Source: JAUWCL01 sp964599375
GTDB lineage: Bacteria; Krumholzibacteriota; Krumholzibacteriia; Krumholzibacteriales; Krumholzibacteriaceae
NCBI GenBank assembly: GCA_964599375.1
Contig: CAZREW010000011.1
Location: 37,122 to 101,121, forward strand
Length of the DNA: 64,000 bases
Direction: 5' to 3'
In this document: positions 45,483 to 54,518 of the stretch, one piece after another
How the letters are laid out: every line of letters begins with the position of its first letter
Numbering within the stretch: the stretch's first letter is position 1
Program-made: the position numbers and the translations under genes
The notes under the pieces: model-generated
Seen by the model: the letters and a program-made list of their open reading frames with translations, nothing else
Told to the model about the DNA's origin: nothing
Database searches by the model: none

Positions 45483-46238
45483 TCAGTGTATGTAGCTTCC
45501 CCCGTTGATATCGATTGTGCAGCCGGTCGCGTGGTCGAGCATCCCGGAGGCTATGAACGCGACGAGCGGAGCGACATCGTCCGCGTCTGTCATCTCGCCG
45601 AGCGCGAGCTCGTTGGCTACCATCCAGTCTCCGTGCTCGTCGAGGTACTCCTCGGTCATCGGAGTCCGCACGTAACCGGGCGCGATCGCGAACGACTTGA
45701 TCCCCTCCTTGCCGAACGACCTGGCGATCGATCGGCTCAGCGAGATCATCCCGCCCTTCGATGCTGCGTAAGCGAGATATTCGGCCGTCTCGCCGCGAAA
45801 CGCGGCCCTCGAGGCGATGTTGACGATCCTCCCGCCACGCCCGCTGAAATGCTCGATGGCTTCCCTGCACAGGACGCCTGCGGAGGTCAGGTTGACGGCG
45901 ATCGTGCGCTCCCAAGTCTCTATCCACGCGTCGTGACCGCCGCCGGGGTGAGCCGGTATGAATATGCCTGCGTTGTTCACGAGCAGGTCGATGCCGCCGA
46001 GCGCCCGGGCCGCGTCCGCGAAAAGCCTTCTAGCCGCTTCGGGATCTTCCAGGTCTGCTCCGAACGCTTTCGATCCATTGGCGAACCCCTCTGTCATCCG
46101 CCCGGCTTTCCGGCCTCCCGTGTTGAAGTGCACAGCCACCACGGCTCCGCATTCCGCCAGCCTGAACGATATCGCCTCGCCGATGCCGCTGCTGCCTCCG
46201 GTGACCAGCGCCCTTACCCCTTTGAGATCTATTTTCAT
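45483..46238 (-). CDS. Short-chain dehydrogenase/reductase
   Basis: 251 residues with all SDR motifs: TGGSSGIGEA (cofactor), NNAG near residue 85, and the catalytic YAASKGG. FabG-like in size. The substrate is not defined. ATG 46238 has AAAGGAA 7-8 bases upstream; two in-frame ATG codons lie further upstream. Confidence 0.9.
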   Translation of the reverse strand: MKIDLKGVRALVTGGSSGIGEAISFRLAECGAVVAVHFNTGGRKAGRMTEGFANGSKAFGADLEDPEAARRLFADAARALGGIDLLVNNAGIFIPAHPGGGHDAWIETWERTIAVNLTSAGVLCREAIEHFSGRGGRIVNIASRAAFRGETAEYLAYAASKGGMISLSRSIARSFGKEGIKSFAIAPGYVRTPMTEEYLDEHGDWMVANELALGEMTDADDVAPLVAFIASGMLDHATGCTIDINGGSYIH

Positions 46239-46325
46239 AGTCATTTCCTTTCTCGTGCTGCGCCTCACACGGAGATATTACATGCTGGCGCCTGGTCCAT
46301 CAACGCGATTCGGCCCCTCAAGGAA

Positions 46326-46354
46326 GCAGCCGGGGCCTTCCGGCTCCCGGCTGC
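46326..46354 (-). terminator. Possible terminator after the signal peptidase gene
   Basis: A perfect 9-bp inverted repeat, GCAGCCGGG/CCCGGCTGC, has an 11-base loop. On the minus strand the tail is only TTCCTT, so termination may be weak. It lies between lepB and the SDR gene. Confidence 0.5.
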
Positions 46355-46389
46355 GCCGCGGGCTGAATAATGTAGGGCGGACGGACCCG

Positions 46390-47040
46390 TCAGACGAGCC
46401 CTATCCTGCCGAATCTCGGGCGCTTCCCCTTGACGTCGAACGAGAACCACCTGGCGATGAGCTTGCCTTCCACGTTGCGCAGTGGCACGCACCCCCAGGC
46501 CCTGCTGTCATAACTGTTATCCCTGTTATCGCCCATCACGAACAGATGTCCCTCCGGGACCAGGACCGGCGGCATGTCGGCCAAATAATTTCTTCCCTGC
46601 AGGCGCTGGATCGTATATTCCCTGCCGTCGAGCGTCTCCCTGTAATACGCGACGCCTTCCTTCGTGCCTGCCGGTTCAAGGCCTGTGGCGATGCCGTTGA
46701 CGATCAGCCTGCCACCGCGCATCTCGATGATGTCACCGGGGACCCCGATGACTCTCTTCGTGTAAAGCTCCCTCTCGTTCCCGGGGAACTTGAAGATTAT
46801 CATCTCGCCCCTCGAGGGGATGCCCCATTCGACGACGCTCGTCTTTGTGAAAGGGACCTTCAGCCTGTAAGCGAGTTTGTTGGTGAAGAAGAAATCGCCT
46901 TCGAGGATAGTCGGGTTCATCGACCCGGTCGGTACGTGATAGCTCGCAAAGACCGAAGATCTGACGCACATCAGCGCGAACAGGAAAATGGCGTAGAATA
47001 TTAAATCCCTGCTTCGCATATATTTTGTGATCTTTTTCAA
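46390..47040 (-). CDS. lepB: Signal peptidase I
   Basis: 216 residues. One N-terminal membrane helix (12-32), then the catalytic Ser40 in VPTGSMNPT, Lys95 in YTKRVIGVPGD, and box E MGDNRDNSYDSR. It cleaves signal peptides of exported proteins. Many secreted proteins in this window depend on it. Confidence 0.95.
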   Translation of the reverse strand: MKKITKYMRSRDLIFYAIFLFALMCVRSSVFASYHVPTGSMNPTILEGDFFFTNKLAYRLKVPFTKTSVVEWGIPSRGEMIIFKFPGNERELYTKRVIGVPGDIIEMRGGRLIVNGIATGLEPAGTKEGVAYYRETLDGREYTIQRLQGRNYLADMPPVLVPEGHLFVMGDNRDNSYDSRAWGCVPLRNVEGKLIARWFSFDVKGKRPRFGRIGLV

Positions 47041-47147
47041 TCAGTGCCTCCCGCATATAGTCTGGCTGACGGAACACTCTCCACTGTTTACGCCCGGCGC
47101 GCGCTCTTGTTTCATTATTTATATAGAAATCTGGTCTACGGCCGCTG

Positions 47148-47651
47148 TCACTGCAGGATCTTCTCTTCCCCTACGCCGACGATGTCCGTGGCTTTCCACT
47201 GCCCGTCGATCAGCTGCATCCTGTATTTGACCGCCCGGTCTTCACGCTGGTATTCGAAGGTCCTGCAAGTCACCCTTGCTTCCTGCTCCGAGACATGTTC
47301 GATGCTGACGGCTTCGAAATGGACCCATATGCCGGGGGTCTGCGGAAGGTCCTCGTATCCGTAGCTCGAAGCCTGCATCTTCGATCCGGGAAGCACCTGC
47401 GGAAACAGATCGTCGAAATAGTTCATGAACTGCATGCTCGGGTCCTTCCCAAGTACGGTCAGGAAGATATACGTGTAGTCGTACCCGGTCTGCTCGAAAT
47501 GATCGTTCATGTGCTGCCGCAGCGCTGGCGCGATTATCAGCTCATCGCCCTGAAGCGATGGGGGCCTTGCCTCGATCTGCTCCCTGCATCCGGGCAGGCA
47601 GAAAGCCGAAAGGACCACGGAAAGGACTGTCATCATCATGGCTCTGTTCAT
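47148..47651 (-). CDS. Lipoprotein, function unknown
   Basis: About 167 residues. Lipobox FCLPGC follows a hydrophobic stretch that begins MNRAMMMTVLSVVLSA. The body has no motif that I recognise; two Cys, in the lipobox and in VTCRTFEYQ. ATG 47651 has GGAGACATG upstream. An ATG at 47696 overlaps the previous stop (ATGA) and is an equal alternative. Confidence 0.7.
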   Translation of the reverse strand: MNRAMMMTVLSVVLSAFCLPGCREQIEARPPSLQGDELIIAPALRQHMNDHFEQTGYDYTYIFLTVLGKDPSMQFMNYFDDLFPQVLPGSKMQASSYGYEDLPQTPGIWVHFEAVSIEHVSEQEARVTCRTFEYQREDRAVKYRMQLIDGQWKATDIVGVGEEKILQ

Positions 47652-47692
47652 CATGTCTCCATCGCGCCGCCGTCTCTCTGCGCTGACGGTGT

Positions 47693-48538
47693 TCATTTAT
47701 GCCCTGACGTCATATGTCGCGGGATATCACCGATTCCCCTCTCCTCGATGAAGAGGGCTATTCCTTTTCCGCCGAATATCTCCTGCCTCTTTTCAGCTTC
47801 GTCCCGGGTGGCGTACCAGCCCTCTTCGACGCAGAAATCCCCCGCATCGTCGCGCAGGATCCTCGTTCTTTCCGCCCCGGCCCTCAGCAGCCTTTCCTCA
47901 AAGTGTCCAGGCCCCTCACCGGGCCGCCATGAGAGCGACCTGAGAGAAAATGCCTCCTGCGGGCCTGAGCGGCTTCCGGCGTGGACTCCGCGCACATCGA
48001 TGACGATCCTGGCCGGATCACACGTTTCGAAGACTTCGAACTCGGTGTCCGCATCTACGTCAAACGCGAACATAGAGCCCGCGTCATCGAGATAGACGAT
48101 CCTGTAGAATCCCTCGACAAGCCCGCCAGGCGCAATCTCGGGCGGACCGGCGCTGAACATCCTCGTGCCGTTGACCAGGACCAGCAGCCGTGCGGGAAAA
48201 TCCTCCCTGCTGACCGTGAAGCGGCAAGGCGCTCCAGTCGAATCCCCGCTCCCCCTGCCGTCCCATCTCCCCTTTCGGATATCTATCTCGATCCTCTCAA
48301 ACTCGTCCCGCGCGGACCAGCCTATGCGATATACGTCCCTGCCGTCGAGAGACTCCCCTCCCGAAAATGAGCCTCGTGCGATGTAGATCCCGGTCTTTTC
48401 GGTGCCGGCGGTCTTATCCGCGGAGGCGGCTGTCGCGGGGCTTTCCTGTACCGGCGTCTTTTCGACCATGGCGCCGTCTCCCGGCTCCCAGGAACAAGCC
48501 GTCATGATTATCGCCGCCGCGATTATCACTGATCTCAT
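47693..48538 (-). CDS. Lipoprotein with AMIN-like domain, function unknown
   Basis: 281 residues. Lipobox IMTAC (Cys15). A central strand-rich region (about 95-195: FDVDADTEFEVFETCDPARIVIDVRG) has the AMIN-like phrase 'RIVIDV'. A C-terminal SPOR-like region (about 230-270: EEGWYATRDEAEKRQEIFGGKGIALFI) may bind peptidoglycan. The ATG follows the upstream stop after two bases. Confidence 0.7.
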   Translation of the reverse strand: MRSVIIAAAIIMTACSWEPGDGAMVEKTPVQESPATAASADKTAGTEKTGIYIARGSFSGGESLDGRDVYRIGWSARDEFERIEIDIRKGRWDGRGSGDSTGAPCRFTVSREDFPARLLVLVNGTRMFSAGPPEIAPGGLVEGFYRIVYLDDAGSMFAFDVDADTEFEVFETCDPARIVIDVRGVHAGSRSGPQEAFSLRSLSWRPGEGPGHFEERLLRAGAERTRILRDDAGDFCVEEGWYATRDEAEKRQEIFGGKGIALFIEERGIGDIPRHMTSGHK

Positions 48539-48540
48539 GA

Positions 48541-49326
48541 TCAGAACTGCTCCCTCAGCTTTTCAGGAAGGCACTTCCTGGCTGCCGGCCACCACTCCGG
48601 AGGCCCGGCACTTTCCCCGGGGTTCCAGTACCCGACAAAGATTGCGTCGTCGTTTTCGCAGACGAAGTAGTAGAACTCGTTGTTGGTGCAGCCCGACGGG
48701 CAGGCCCCCCATGCGGCCCTGAAGAGATAGTCTATGCCTGTATCGGTCCTTCGGGCGTAGATGTTGGCTGAGTCGCCCGCCGGCTCGACGCACTCTGCCG
48801 AAGTGACGTGCGGAAGAGCGGCGTATCTTCCTGCAAGCGTCCGGTAATCGAGAAGCCCGTCGAAATAGAGATATACCTTCCTGAGCCTGTCCACCGTCTT
48901 GACATCGTAAGGCAGGTACCTGTCGTTCAACTCGGTCCAGTCCTCGTATTCCCCGGCAAGCACAGTATCGTATATCGCCTCGTCGAAGACGATCATGATA
49001 CGGCCGTCCTTGCATGGGGGCCTGAACCTGATATTGAGCAAGGCCTCGATCTCTCCGCCGAAGGCCCCCCTGATAAGCGTCATGTCGTAGAAGACCCTTT
49101 TAAGTAGAAACCTGTCCAGGAGCACGTCGTCGTCGAGGTAAAGAGCTATCTGCTCGGCCTCCTCCACATCTTCGAAGACGGATACCTGTCCCAGCTCCTC
49201 CTGCCCTTCCTGATAGTACGATTCGGGAGGGACACATCCAGCGGGCGCAAGCAGCATCGTCGTCAACAGGACAGAGAGCGCAAACGCAGCGCCTCCCGTT
49301 CCCGTGCCGGTATATTTCCTGTTCAT
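48541..49326 (-). CDS. Lipoprotein, function unknown
   Basis: 261 residues. Signal with lipobox LAPAGC, then an acidic region and a soluble domain with seven Cys in all. No recognised motif. ATG 49326 has GGGGAG five bases upstream. A GTG two codons upstream is also open. It leads a three-gene run of lipoproteins, each spaced by fewer than 5 bases or overlapping. Confidence 0.72.
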   Translation of the reverse strand: MNRKYTGTGTGGAAFALSVLLTTMLLAPAGCVPPESYYQEGQEELGQVSVFEDVEEAEQIALYLDDDVLLDRFLLKRVFYDMTLIRGAFGGEIEALLNIRFRPPCKDGRIMIVFDEAIYDTVLAGEYEDWTELNDRYLPYDVKTVDRLRKVYLYFDGLLDYRTLAGRYAALPHVTSAECVEPAGDSANIYARRTDTGIDYLFRAAWGACPSGCTNNEFYYFVCENDDAIFVGYWNPGESAGPPEWWPAARKCLPEKLREQF

Positions 49327-49348
49327 CGTCACTCCCCGGATACGTTGC

Positions 49349-49996
49349 CTATCTGTTTATCACGAGCGTAGCAGCGATCAGGTCGTGCAGCGCCTGCTTC
49401 CTCGCTGTAAATCCCGCCATGATGTAGCCGATCGAGAAGAACAGGCCTGACAGTATCTTAGACCAGAACCTTCCGTTGGCCCTTCCGAAGGATATCCTCC
49501 TGCCTTCCATGTCGGTCACTATGATGCCCATCGCCATCTTGCCCAATGTGGCCTGCCTGGAAGAGCTTTCGAGGACTGTGTGGTAGAGCCAGTCGAGCAG
49601 GAATGCGACTATACCGAAATAGATAAGGACCACAGGGGCGATGTAGTCCTCGTCGACACCAGAGAGCCCCATCGGGATGCCCACTATGCCGGCTACGACA
49701 AGCATGATGACTATCCCCACGAAGGAGAGTATGATCTCGTCTATGAAGTAGGCGGCGAACCTCTTCCAGAACCCGGCATAATAGGGCCGGACAGCCGGTG
49801 GAGGTGCCAGCCTCGTATGGCCGGGTGGCACGGCAGGCGGCGGCGGGTTCACCCCGCTCTGCGTTGGAGGCTGGTCGCTGGCAGAAGCGCTGCCGCCTGG
49901 CCTGGATGCTTCAGCCGAGCCGCGCAGCGGCCTTCCGCACCCACCGCAGTAATTGCTCTCATCAGGATTCAATGCGCCGCATCTGCTGCAATACAT
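49349..49996 (-). CDS. RDD-family membrane protein with N-terminal zinc ribbon
   Basis: About 215 residues. CSRCGALNPDESNYCGGCGR at the N-terminus is a four-Cys zinc ribbon. A Pro/Ser-rich linker leads to an RDD domain (about 72-215: FWKRFAAYFIDEIILSFVG, with RQATLGKMAMGIIVTD). The role is unknown; RDD proteins are linked to ion or stress transport. ATG 49996 has GGAG six bases upstream; a GTG at 49999 overlaps as well. Confidence 0.88.
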   Translation of the reverse strand: MYCSRCGALNPDESNYCGGCGRPLRGSAEASRPGGSASASDQPPTQSGVNPPPPAVPPGHTRLAPPPAVRPYYAGFWKRFAAYFIDEIILSFVGIVIMLVVAGIVGIPMGLSGVDEDYIAPVVLIYFGIVAFLLDWLYHTVLESSSRQATLGKMAMGIIVTDMEGRRISFGRANGRFWSKILSGLFFSIGYIMAGFTARKQALHDLIAATLVINR

Positions 49997-50565
49997 CACT
50001 CGCTCCTTTTCAGACCTGCCATGAGCCTCTCATACTCATGGTCCAGGATCCCGTACTCTACTATATCCTCCCAGACGCCTGACTTCCTCACATGCGCTCT
50101 GAGGTACCCTTCGCGTTTCATCCCGAGTTTGTCCAGCACCCTCCCCGATGCCTCATTCCTCGCGAAATGATGCGCCGATATCTTGTGCAGTCTCAGGACA
50201 TTGAAAGCGAACCCCAGAAGCCCTGCGGCCGCCTCCGTCGCGTATCCCCTCTTCCAGTATTCCCTGCCTGTCCAATAGCCGATATCGGCCCTGCTGTTCA
50301 GCGGATCTATCTCCATCCCGTTGCTGCCGACCAGTTCGCCACTCTCCTTGCAGTCTATCGCGTAAAATATGGCAAGTCCACTGTCGCGTATCTTCTGGTG
50401 CGTGCCGATCCACTCGAGGGCCATCTTTGCGCTGTATGGATGGGGGATCCTCAGTGTCGTGTCGGAAACTGCCTCGTCACCGGCAAGTTCCGATATCCTG
50501 GGCGCGTCTCCGTCCACAAACGGACGCAGCACGAGTCTTTCCGTCTCGATCGCAGGTTGTCTCAC
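49996..50565 (-). CDS. GNAT acetyltransferase (RimJ/RimL type)
   Basis: 189 residues. ETERLVLRPFVDGDAPRI, DIGYWTGREYWKRGYATEA and NEASGRVLDKLGMKREGYLR are standard phrases of the RimJ/RimL-like N-acetyltransferases. The target could be a ribosomal protein or a metabolite. Its stop overlaps the start of the RDD gene. Confidence 0.9.
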   Translation of the reverse strand: MRQPAIETERLVLRPFVDGDAPRISELAGDEAVSDTTLRIPHPYSAKMALEWIGTHQKIRDSGLAIFYAIDCKESGELVGSNGMEIDPLNSRADIGYWTGREYWKRGYATEAAAGLLGFAFNVLRLHKISAHHFARNEASGRVLDKLGMKREGYLRAHVRKSGVWEDIVEYGILDHEYERLMAGLKRSE

Positions 50566-50736
50566 ATCTTACCCGTTCAGCCACTGCATCCGCGGAATTA
50601 CGGCGTCGACTTCACTTCCATCACGCGCCACGCCTCCGCGGAACTTTCCAGGAAACCGGCCGAAAATACTCAGAGTCCCTGATCGCGGCGATTATCCCTG
50701 CCTCCCCCTCCGGCGATCATCGCCGGGCTGATGATC

Positions 50737-51354
50737 TCACATCGACAGGTCCACGGCGACATACCCGTTAAAGGACCAGGTGGACTCTCCTCCAGTGAAG
50801 ATGACGCTTATCCCCGGTGAGATCTCCAGGAACAGCGATCCATTAAGCCTGGTCAGCACTCCGAACCTGCCGTCTATCCCCGGCCTGTCCCATTTGGCGA
50901 CGACTTCGTTCTCGATATCCTCGCCGCCGATTCCTGCGGTCCCGGTATATACTACATCCAGGTCGAGATGATACCATCCCACGCCGCCTTGAAGATATAC
51001 AAGCGTCGACCCGTCATAGCCGATCGGGAAAGGGACGCGGACAGCTGGCATCAGGGAAAACATCCAGCCGTCGCCTTCAGGCGCATCCCAGTATCCACCG
51101 ACCCCGAACAGATCGCTGGCCGGTCTTGGCTGAAGGAAGTGATAGCTCGCCGACAGGCCGAGCTGCAGGCCCGCGCCGACATCAAAGAAGTACGAACCGG
51201 TCATGTAGTACGAGGGGTCCCAGACCAGCGCTGTCGATTCCTGGTAACTCGAATATCCGGCTCCCAGAATGAAAAGATCGGCCGCTTCACAGTCAGGAAT
51301 GGCGGCTGTCATGGCCAGTGCCGTCAGTATGAAAACGCAGACGAATCTGTTCAT
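50737..51354 (-). CDS. Secreted barrel-like protein, function unknown
   Basis: 205 residues. Signal peptide ends near DCEA (residue 24); the rest alternates hydrophobic and polar residues with many Gly and Tyr and ends in a Met after VAVDLS, as in small outer-membrane barrels. AAAGGTGAGCGGAA lies before the ATG. It starts 6 bases after the upstream stop, so it is co-transcribed with the two membrane protein genes. Confidence 0.75.
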   Translation of the reverse strand: MNRFVCVFILTALAMTAAIPDCEAADLFILGAGYSSYQESTALVWDPSYYMTGSYFFDVGAGLQLGLSASYHFLQPRPASDLFGVGGYWDAPEGDGWMFSLMPAVRVPFPIGYDGSTLVYLQGGVGWYHLDLDVVYTGTAGIGGEDIENEVVAKWDRPGIDGRFGVLTRLNGSLFLEISPGISVIFTGGESTWSFNGYVAVDLSM

Positions 51355-51360
51355 TTCCGC

Positions 51361-51927
51361 TCACCTTTCCAGGGGTCTTTGAAATAACTTGCTTATTAAA
51401 AACTCTCCAGCCTCGAGTCCCAGTCCAAGCACGGCTCCTGCAGGACTTATTACTGTCAATATGCCTGTAAGGCTCTGAGAAAGGCTCCTGCCCGCGAGAA
51501 ACAGCGAGGCGATCATCGTTACGGCCGAGTAGATGATTGTGATCAGGATCGCCAGCACGATGAATTTACCTGCCCTGATCCGTGCCATGCGCGAAACGGC
51601 GGCTCTGTAATAGATCAGCACGGAGGCTCCGAGCGCGGCATAGTAAAGGAAGAATTCGATGAAATAATGCGGCTTGGTGACCTTGAAGACGAGCAGATGG
51701 GCGAGCGTTACCACAAATACGGAGAATATCATGTCACGGGTACCACGGTACTTGAGGACCGAATAGAAGGCCGCTCCCACGAGACAGAATGTCACGGACA
51801 TGCGGGCGAGGCTGAAAGCGGCAAAATATTCCGGCCCTTTCCATAACGCGGCCAGAAGCAGGCTGAAGACGAGCGTCGTCAGGACTATTACTGCCGAACC
51901 GGCTATCGGCCTGTTTCCACCCGTCAT
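51361..51927 (-). CDS. Membrane protein, function unknown
   Basis: 188 residues with about five helices in the core (about 10-30, 40-62, 66-85, 95-115, 125-150). GGGGGAGGCGAC lies just before ATG 51927; an in-frame ATG is present 24 bases upstream. I do not recognise the family. Same operon as its neighbours. Confidence 0.75.
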   Translation of the reverse strand: MTGGNRPIAGSAVIVLTTLVFSLLLAALWKGPEYFAAFSLARMSVTFCLVGAAFYSVLKYRGTRDMIFSVFVVTLAHLLVFKVTKPHYFIEFFLYYAALGASVLIYYRAAVSRMARIRAGKFIVLAILITIIYSAVTMIASLFLAGRSLSQSLTGILTVISPAGAVLGLGLEAGEFLISKLFQRPLER

Positions 51928-51953
51928 GTCGCCTCCCCCTTCCATGCTCATGT

Positions 51954-52142
51954 TCAGTTATCGCCTTTGCTCTTTCTCCCGCCCCTGCCCGCGAGCAGAG
52001 CCGCTATGAACAACACCAGAGCGAGCGCGAAATGCACGACCACTCCGCCGATGTCATGCCTGAAGTAGAGCCGCACTCCCAGCACGATGAATATCAGCCC
52101 GGCCAGCAGGCTCGAATTGTATATCCAGGTCCTTCTGCTCAT
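51954..52142 (-). CDS. Small two-helix membrane protein
   Basis: 62 residues with two hydrophobic segments (about 9-26 and 34-53) and a basic end (GRGGRKSKGDN). AGAGGGCAC precedes the ATG. The short spacing (2 bases downstream gap to the next frame, 9 bases upstream) supports a real gene. Confidence 0.7.
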   Translation of the reverse strand: MSRRTWIYNSSLLAGLIFIVLGVRLYFRHDIGGVVVHFALALVLFIAALLAGRGGRKSKGDN

Positions 52143-52151
52143 GTGCCCTCT

Positions 52152-52619
52152 TTAATACCGCATCCCGATCCGGATCTTCAGCACTGGATCAGAAAGTTCG
52201 ATCCTTGCGTCCCTGTAATCGGGAGGGCCGAAGCTGAACCGGTTGTTCGAGATCCCTGCGCCCTCCTTGGGCTTGGGCCACGGAAACCTTCTCATATCCA
52301 GCTTGCCGTTCCTGTTCTTGTCATGAATGACCGCGACCGCGTAAATATTATCGTATGGTACGCCCTTTAATGCAACGACTGATGAATCTCCCTCGATCGG
52401 GACTATCTCCGTTATCCTGGCCCGTTCCGTCTTGAGCCAGTTTTCCTTGCCGTCATAGAGAGACACGATAAGGTTGCCTCCATCGGCGATTCGTATATCC
52501 GTTATGGTTATTACAATATTCCCGGCGGGCTTATTCGAGGCCTGAGCGGCGACACAGGGCTGCGCCGCCGCGATAATCGAGGAAATAACGACAGGCAATA
52601 TAGGAGATATCCTTATCAT
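52152..52619 (-). CDS. Secreted DUF2141 protein
   Basis: 155 residues. Signal peptide, then ITITDIRIADGGNLIVSLYDGKENWLK, VVALKGVPYDNIYAVAVIHDKNRNGKLD and GISNNRFSFGPPDYRDARIEL, which match DUF2141, a beta-sandwich family of envelope proteins. The function is unknown. No strong ribosome site is seen. Confidence 0.87.
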   Translation of the reverse strand: MIRISPILPVVISSIIAAAQPCVAAQASNKPAGNIVITITDIRIADGGNLIVSLYDGKENWLKTERARITEIVPIEGDSSVVALKGVPYDNIYAVAVIHDKNRNGKLDMRRFPWPKPKEGAGISNNRFSFGPPDYRDARIELSDPVLKIRIGMRY

Positions 52620-52827
52620 GGCAGGATTCTATCCTGTTATCTGTTCTTTTCCTCCAGGTTTACAGGCATACTGTCCGTGAGTCATAAAACAGCTTTCCGG
52701 ATCGCTTACAGGGGTTATCAGAGAGTCACTGCTGCAGCATTCCGGACAGGCCATCACGGGATTTGTACGATAAAGCCGCGGAAATTTCCACAGAAAGTTA
52801 TGACTCGCCGTCGAACGCCTCACGATT

Positions 52828-53385
52828 CTAGTGGATGGTTGAACCCGGATCGGTATGATCTCCGATAAGCGGCCTGTCGGCCGGAATAATATCGATCCAA
52901 GTCCTCCTCGTATAAGGCGCCCACTCGTTTTCCCGGATCCTGAAGAAAGGATTGCTTGAACCGAGATAGAACACGCCTTTCCTTGCAGATCTCATGAACA
53001 GGCCGAGGCAGACACCGTCATTAAGGCGTGGGTTGACTTCGGCCGCGACGGCTGCAACCTGAGGATTCACGGGCTGCATGAAATAGCAGGAACTGATGAC
53101 CGTGTTGTCATGCCTGAGATTCTCTGGGAGTTCCACCCTCACGTCGAGATGTACCTCGGTCAGGCGATGCTTCGCCCCCATGACGTTTCTCTCTATCTCC
53201 ATGCTCTCAAGACCCTCGATATGCCCGAATACGAGGAGATCGCAGGAATCGTACAGCCCGATCAGGTCCTCCGTAGATATTCCCCTGTGCCAGGGCTCCA
53301 CGTACGGAGGGCGTGGCGTCCTGCTGAGCCTGTCGCTAAACCAGTACACGATGAAGAACAGTAAAAATACCGAAATAAAATCCAT
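52828..53385 (-). CDS. Membrane-anchored protein, function unknown
   Basis: 185 residues. One N-terminal helix (residues 2-18, DFISVFLLFFIVYWFSD), then a soluble domain with three Cys. No motif that I recognise. Upstream has no strong ribosome site, so the start is less certain. Confidence 0.65.
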   Translation of the reverse strand: MDFISVFLLFFIVYWFSDRLSRTPRPPYVEPWHRGISTEDLIGLYDSCDLLVFGHIEGLESMEIERNVMGAKHRLTEVHLDVRVELPENLRHDNTVISSCYFMQPVNPQVAAVAAEVNPRLNDGVCLGLFMRSARKGVFYLGSSNPFFRIRENEWAPYTRRTWIDIIPADRPLIGDHTDPGSTIH

Positions 53386-53526
53386 GTCGCACCGGACGCT
53401 TTGTTAAGCAGGATGATCGGGATCGTTGGCATCAGACTATGACAGTCGCCCCCCCTGTTCCATGGGCGTTGCCAGTATATCATCGGATGATGTTTTGTCA
53501 ATCCGCCCGGGGGTGAAGTCATGGTA

Positions 53527-53554
53527 TGGACATAACAAGATTTTGTGATATAAT
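53527..53554 (+). promoter_or_regulatory. Sigma70-type promoter of candidate small RNA
   Basis: TGGACA (53527-53532), a 16-base spacer, and an extended -10 TGATATAAT (53546-53554). No coding gene lies downstream on this strand. Confidence 0.5.
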
Positions 53555-53560
53555 TATTAT

Positions 53561-53776
53561 TGTCGATAGGAACTGGGTCGAGCAGGCAGCAGCTAAATAT
53601 ATTTTATTACGGTGAAGCGCCCCTCACGGGCCTTCCGGATACGGACAGGAAGTCATAATAAATGGCTGGATACGTATCCCTGATAAGTATGGTTGCTCTG
53701 CTGTCTTTGACGGCCTGAATCCGAATCGGCAATGAGGGGATATAAGCCCGCAACCCTTATATTCCCTCACTTTTTT
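53561..53776 (+). ncRNA. Candidate small RNA
   Basis: A predicted transcript of about 215 bases, from the promoter at 53527-53554 to the strong terminator ending at 53776. It has no sizeable coding frame. The largest with an AGGA-like site (about 53661) would give an 18-residue hydrophobic peptide (MAGYVSLISMVALLSLTA). An internal stem, GAAGCGCCC with GGGCCTTC (near 53613-53634), adds structure. Both interpretations, small RNA or tiny peptide mRNA, are open. Confidence 0.45.
53733..53776 (+). terminator. Rho-independent terminator without a coding gene upstream
   Basis: A 14-bp stem, TGAGGGGATATAAG with CTTATATTCCCTCA (one G-T wobble), has a 9-base loop and is followed by CTTTTTT. The T run is on the plus strand only. 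There is no plus-strand gene upstream within 8 kb. Confidence 0.8.
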
Positions 53777-53799
53777 GTGGGGACCAGGGGCTTCTGGCT

Positions 53800-54447
53800 T
53801 TATGAGCCACCGGTCGATATCCTCTGCGCAACGGTCCAGCCGTCTTGAGTCTTTTCCATGAACAGGAAGTTGTAATTCGCTCCCAGCGATCCGTAATTGT
53901 GTATCACGTGGATAAGGGCTCTGTTTTTGGCTTTGTCGAATCCGATCCTGGAGACCGAAATCAGTCCATTCGAATCCGGGTACTTTTTGTAAAACTCCGT
54001 GAAGAAGGTCTCCGGCTTATATTTGTCTAGCTCGGCCCTGGTGACGAGAACGTAATCGTACGCGAAGTCGAATTTCCGCTCGAGAGTGATTGCAGTTTCG
54101 TTATTCTTCCACCAGTCTTCTATCACCTCCTTCGGGATACCCTTGTCCTTCAGGCTGCCAATAAACTCTTTCCGCCAGTAATCATTGAGCTCATTGGTCC
54201 GTGAGATGATGACGATAGATTTCAGCTCGTTCCTGTTGTTCGCCAGCAGATTACGCGGATAGACATAACGGATGCCGGCGGAATATATCGCATAATCCTC
54301 TCTTTCATCCTCGTCGATATACGCCAGATCCTTGGCCGCGTATCGCCCCGAGCATCCCGTAACCAGGAAGATGATGAGACCGGCCACTATAGTGATGATC
54401 CTGTTCAAGCTGATGCGCCTCCTGTCTGACCCTTTGATATCAAGCAT
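53800..54447 (-). CDS. Lipoprotein, function unknown
   Basis: 215 residues. Signal and lipobox LVTGC (Cys32). The rest is soluble, with many aromatic and charged residues. AGAGG precedes the ATG. No known family. It lies in an AT-richer stretch than its surroundings. Confidence 0.7.
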   Translation of the reverse strand: MLDIKGSDRRRISLNRIITIVAGLIIFLVTGCSGRYAAKDLAYIDEDEREDYAIYSAGIRYVYPRNLLANNRNELKSIVIISRTNELNDYWRKEFIGSLKDKGIPKEVIEDWWKNNETAITLERKFDFAYDYVLVTRAELDKYKPETFFTEFYKKYPDSNGLISVSRIGFDKAKNRALIHVIHNYGSLGANYNFLFMEKTQDGWTVAQRISTGGS

Positions 54448-54518
54448 AACCTCTGAGTTCGAACGCCATCGGTGCGATAAGGACCGCGAAGGCCCTGAAC
54501 CGGTGAAACGCGGCTCAG

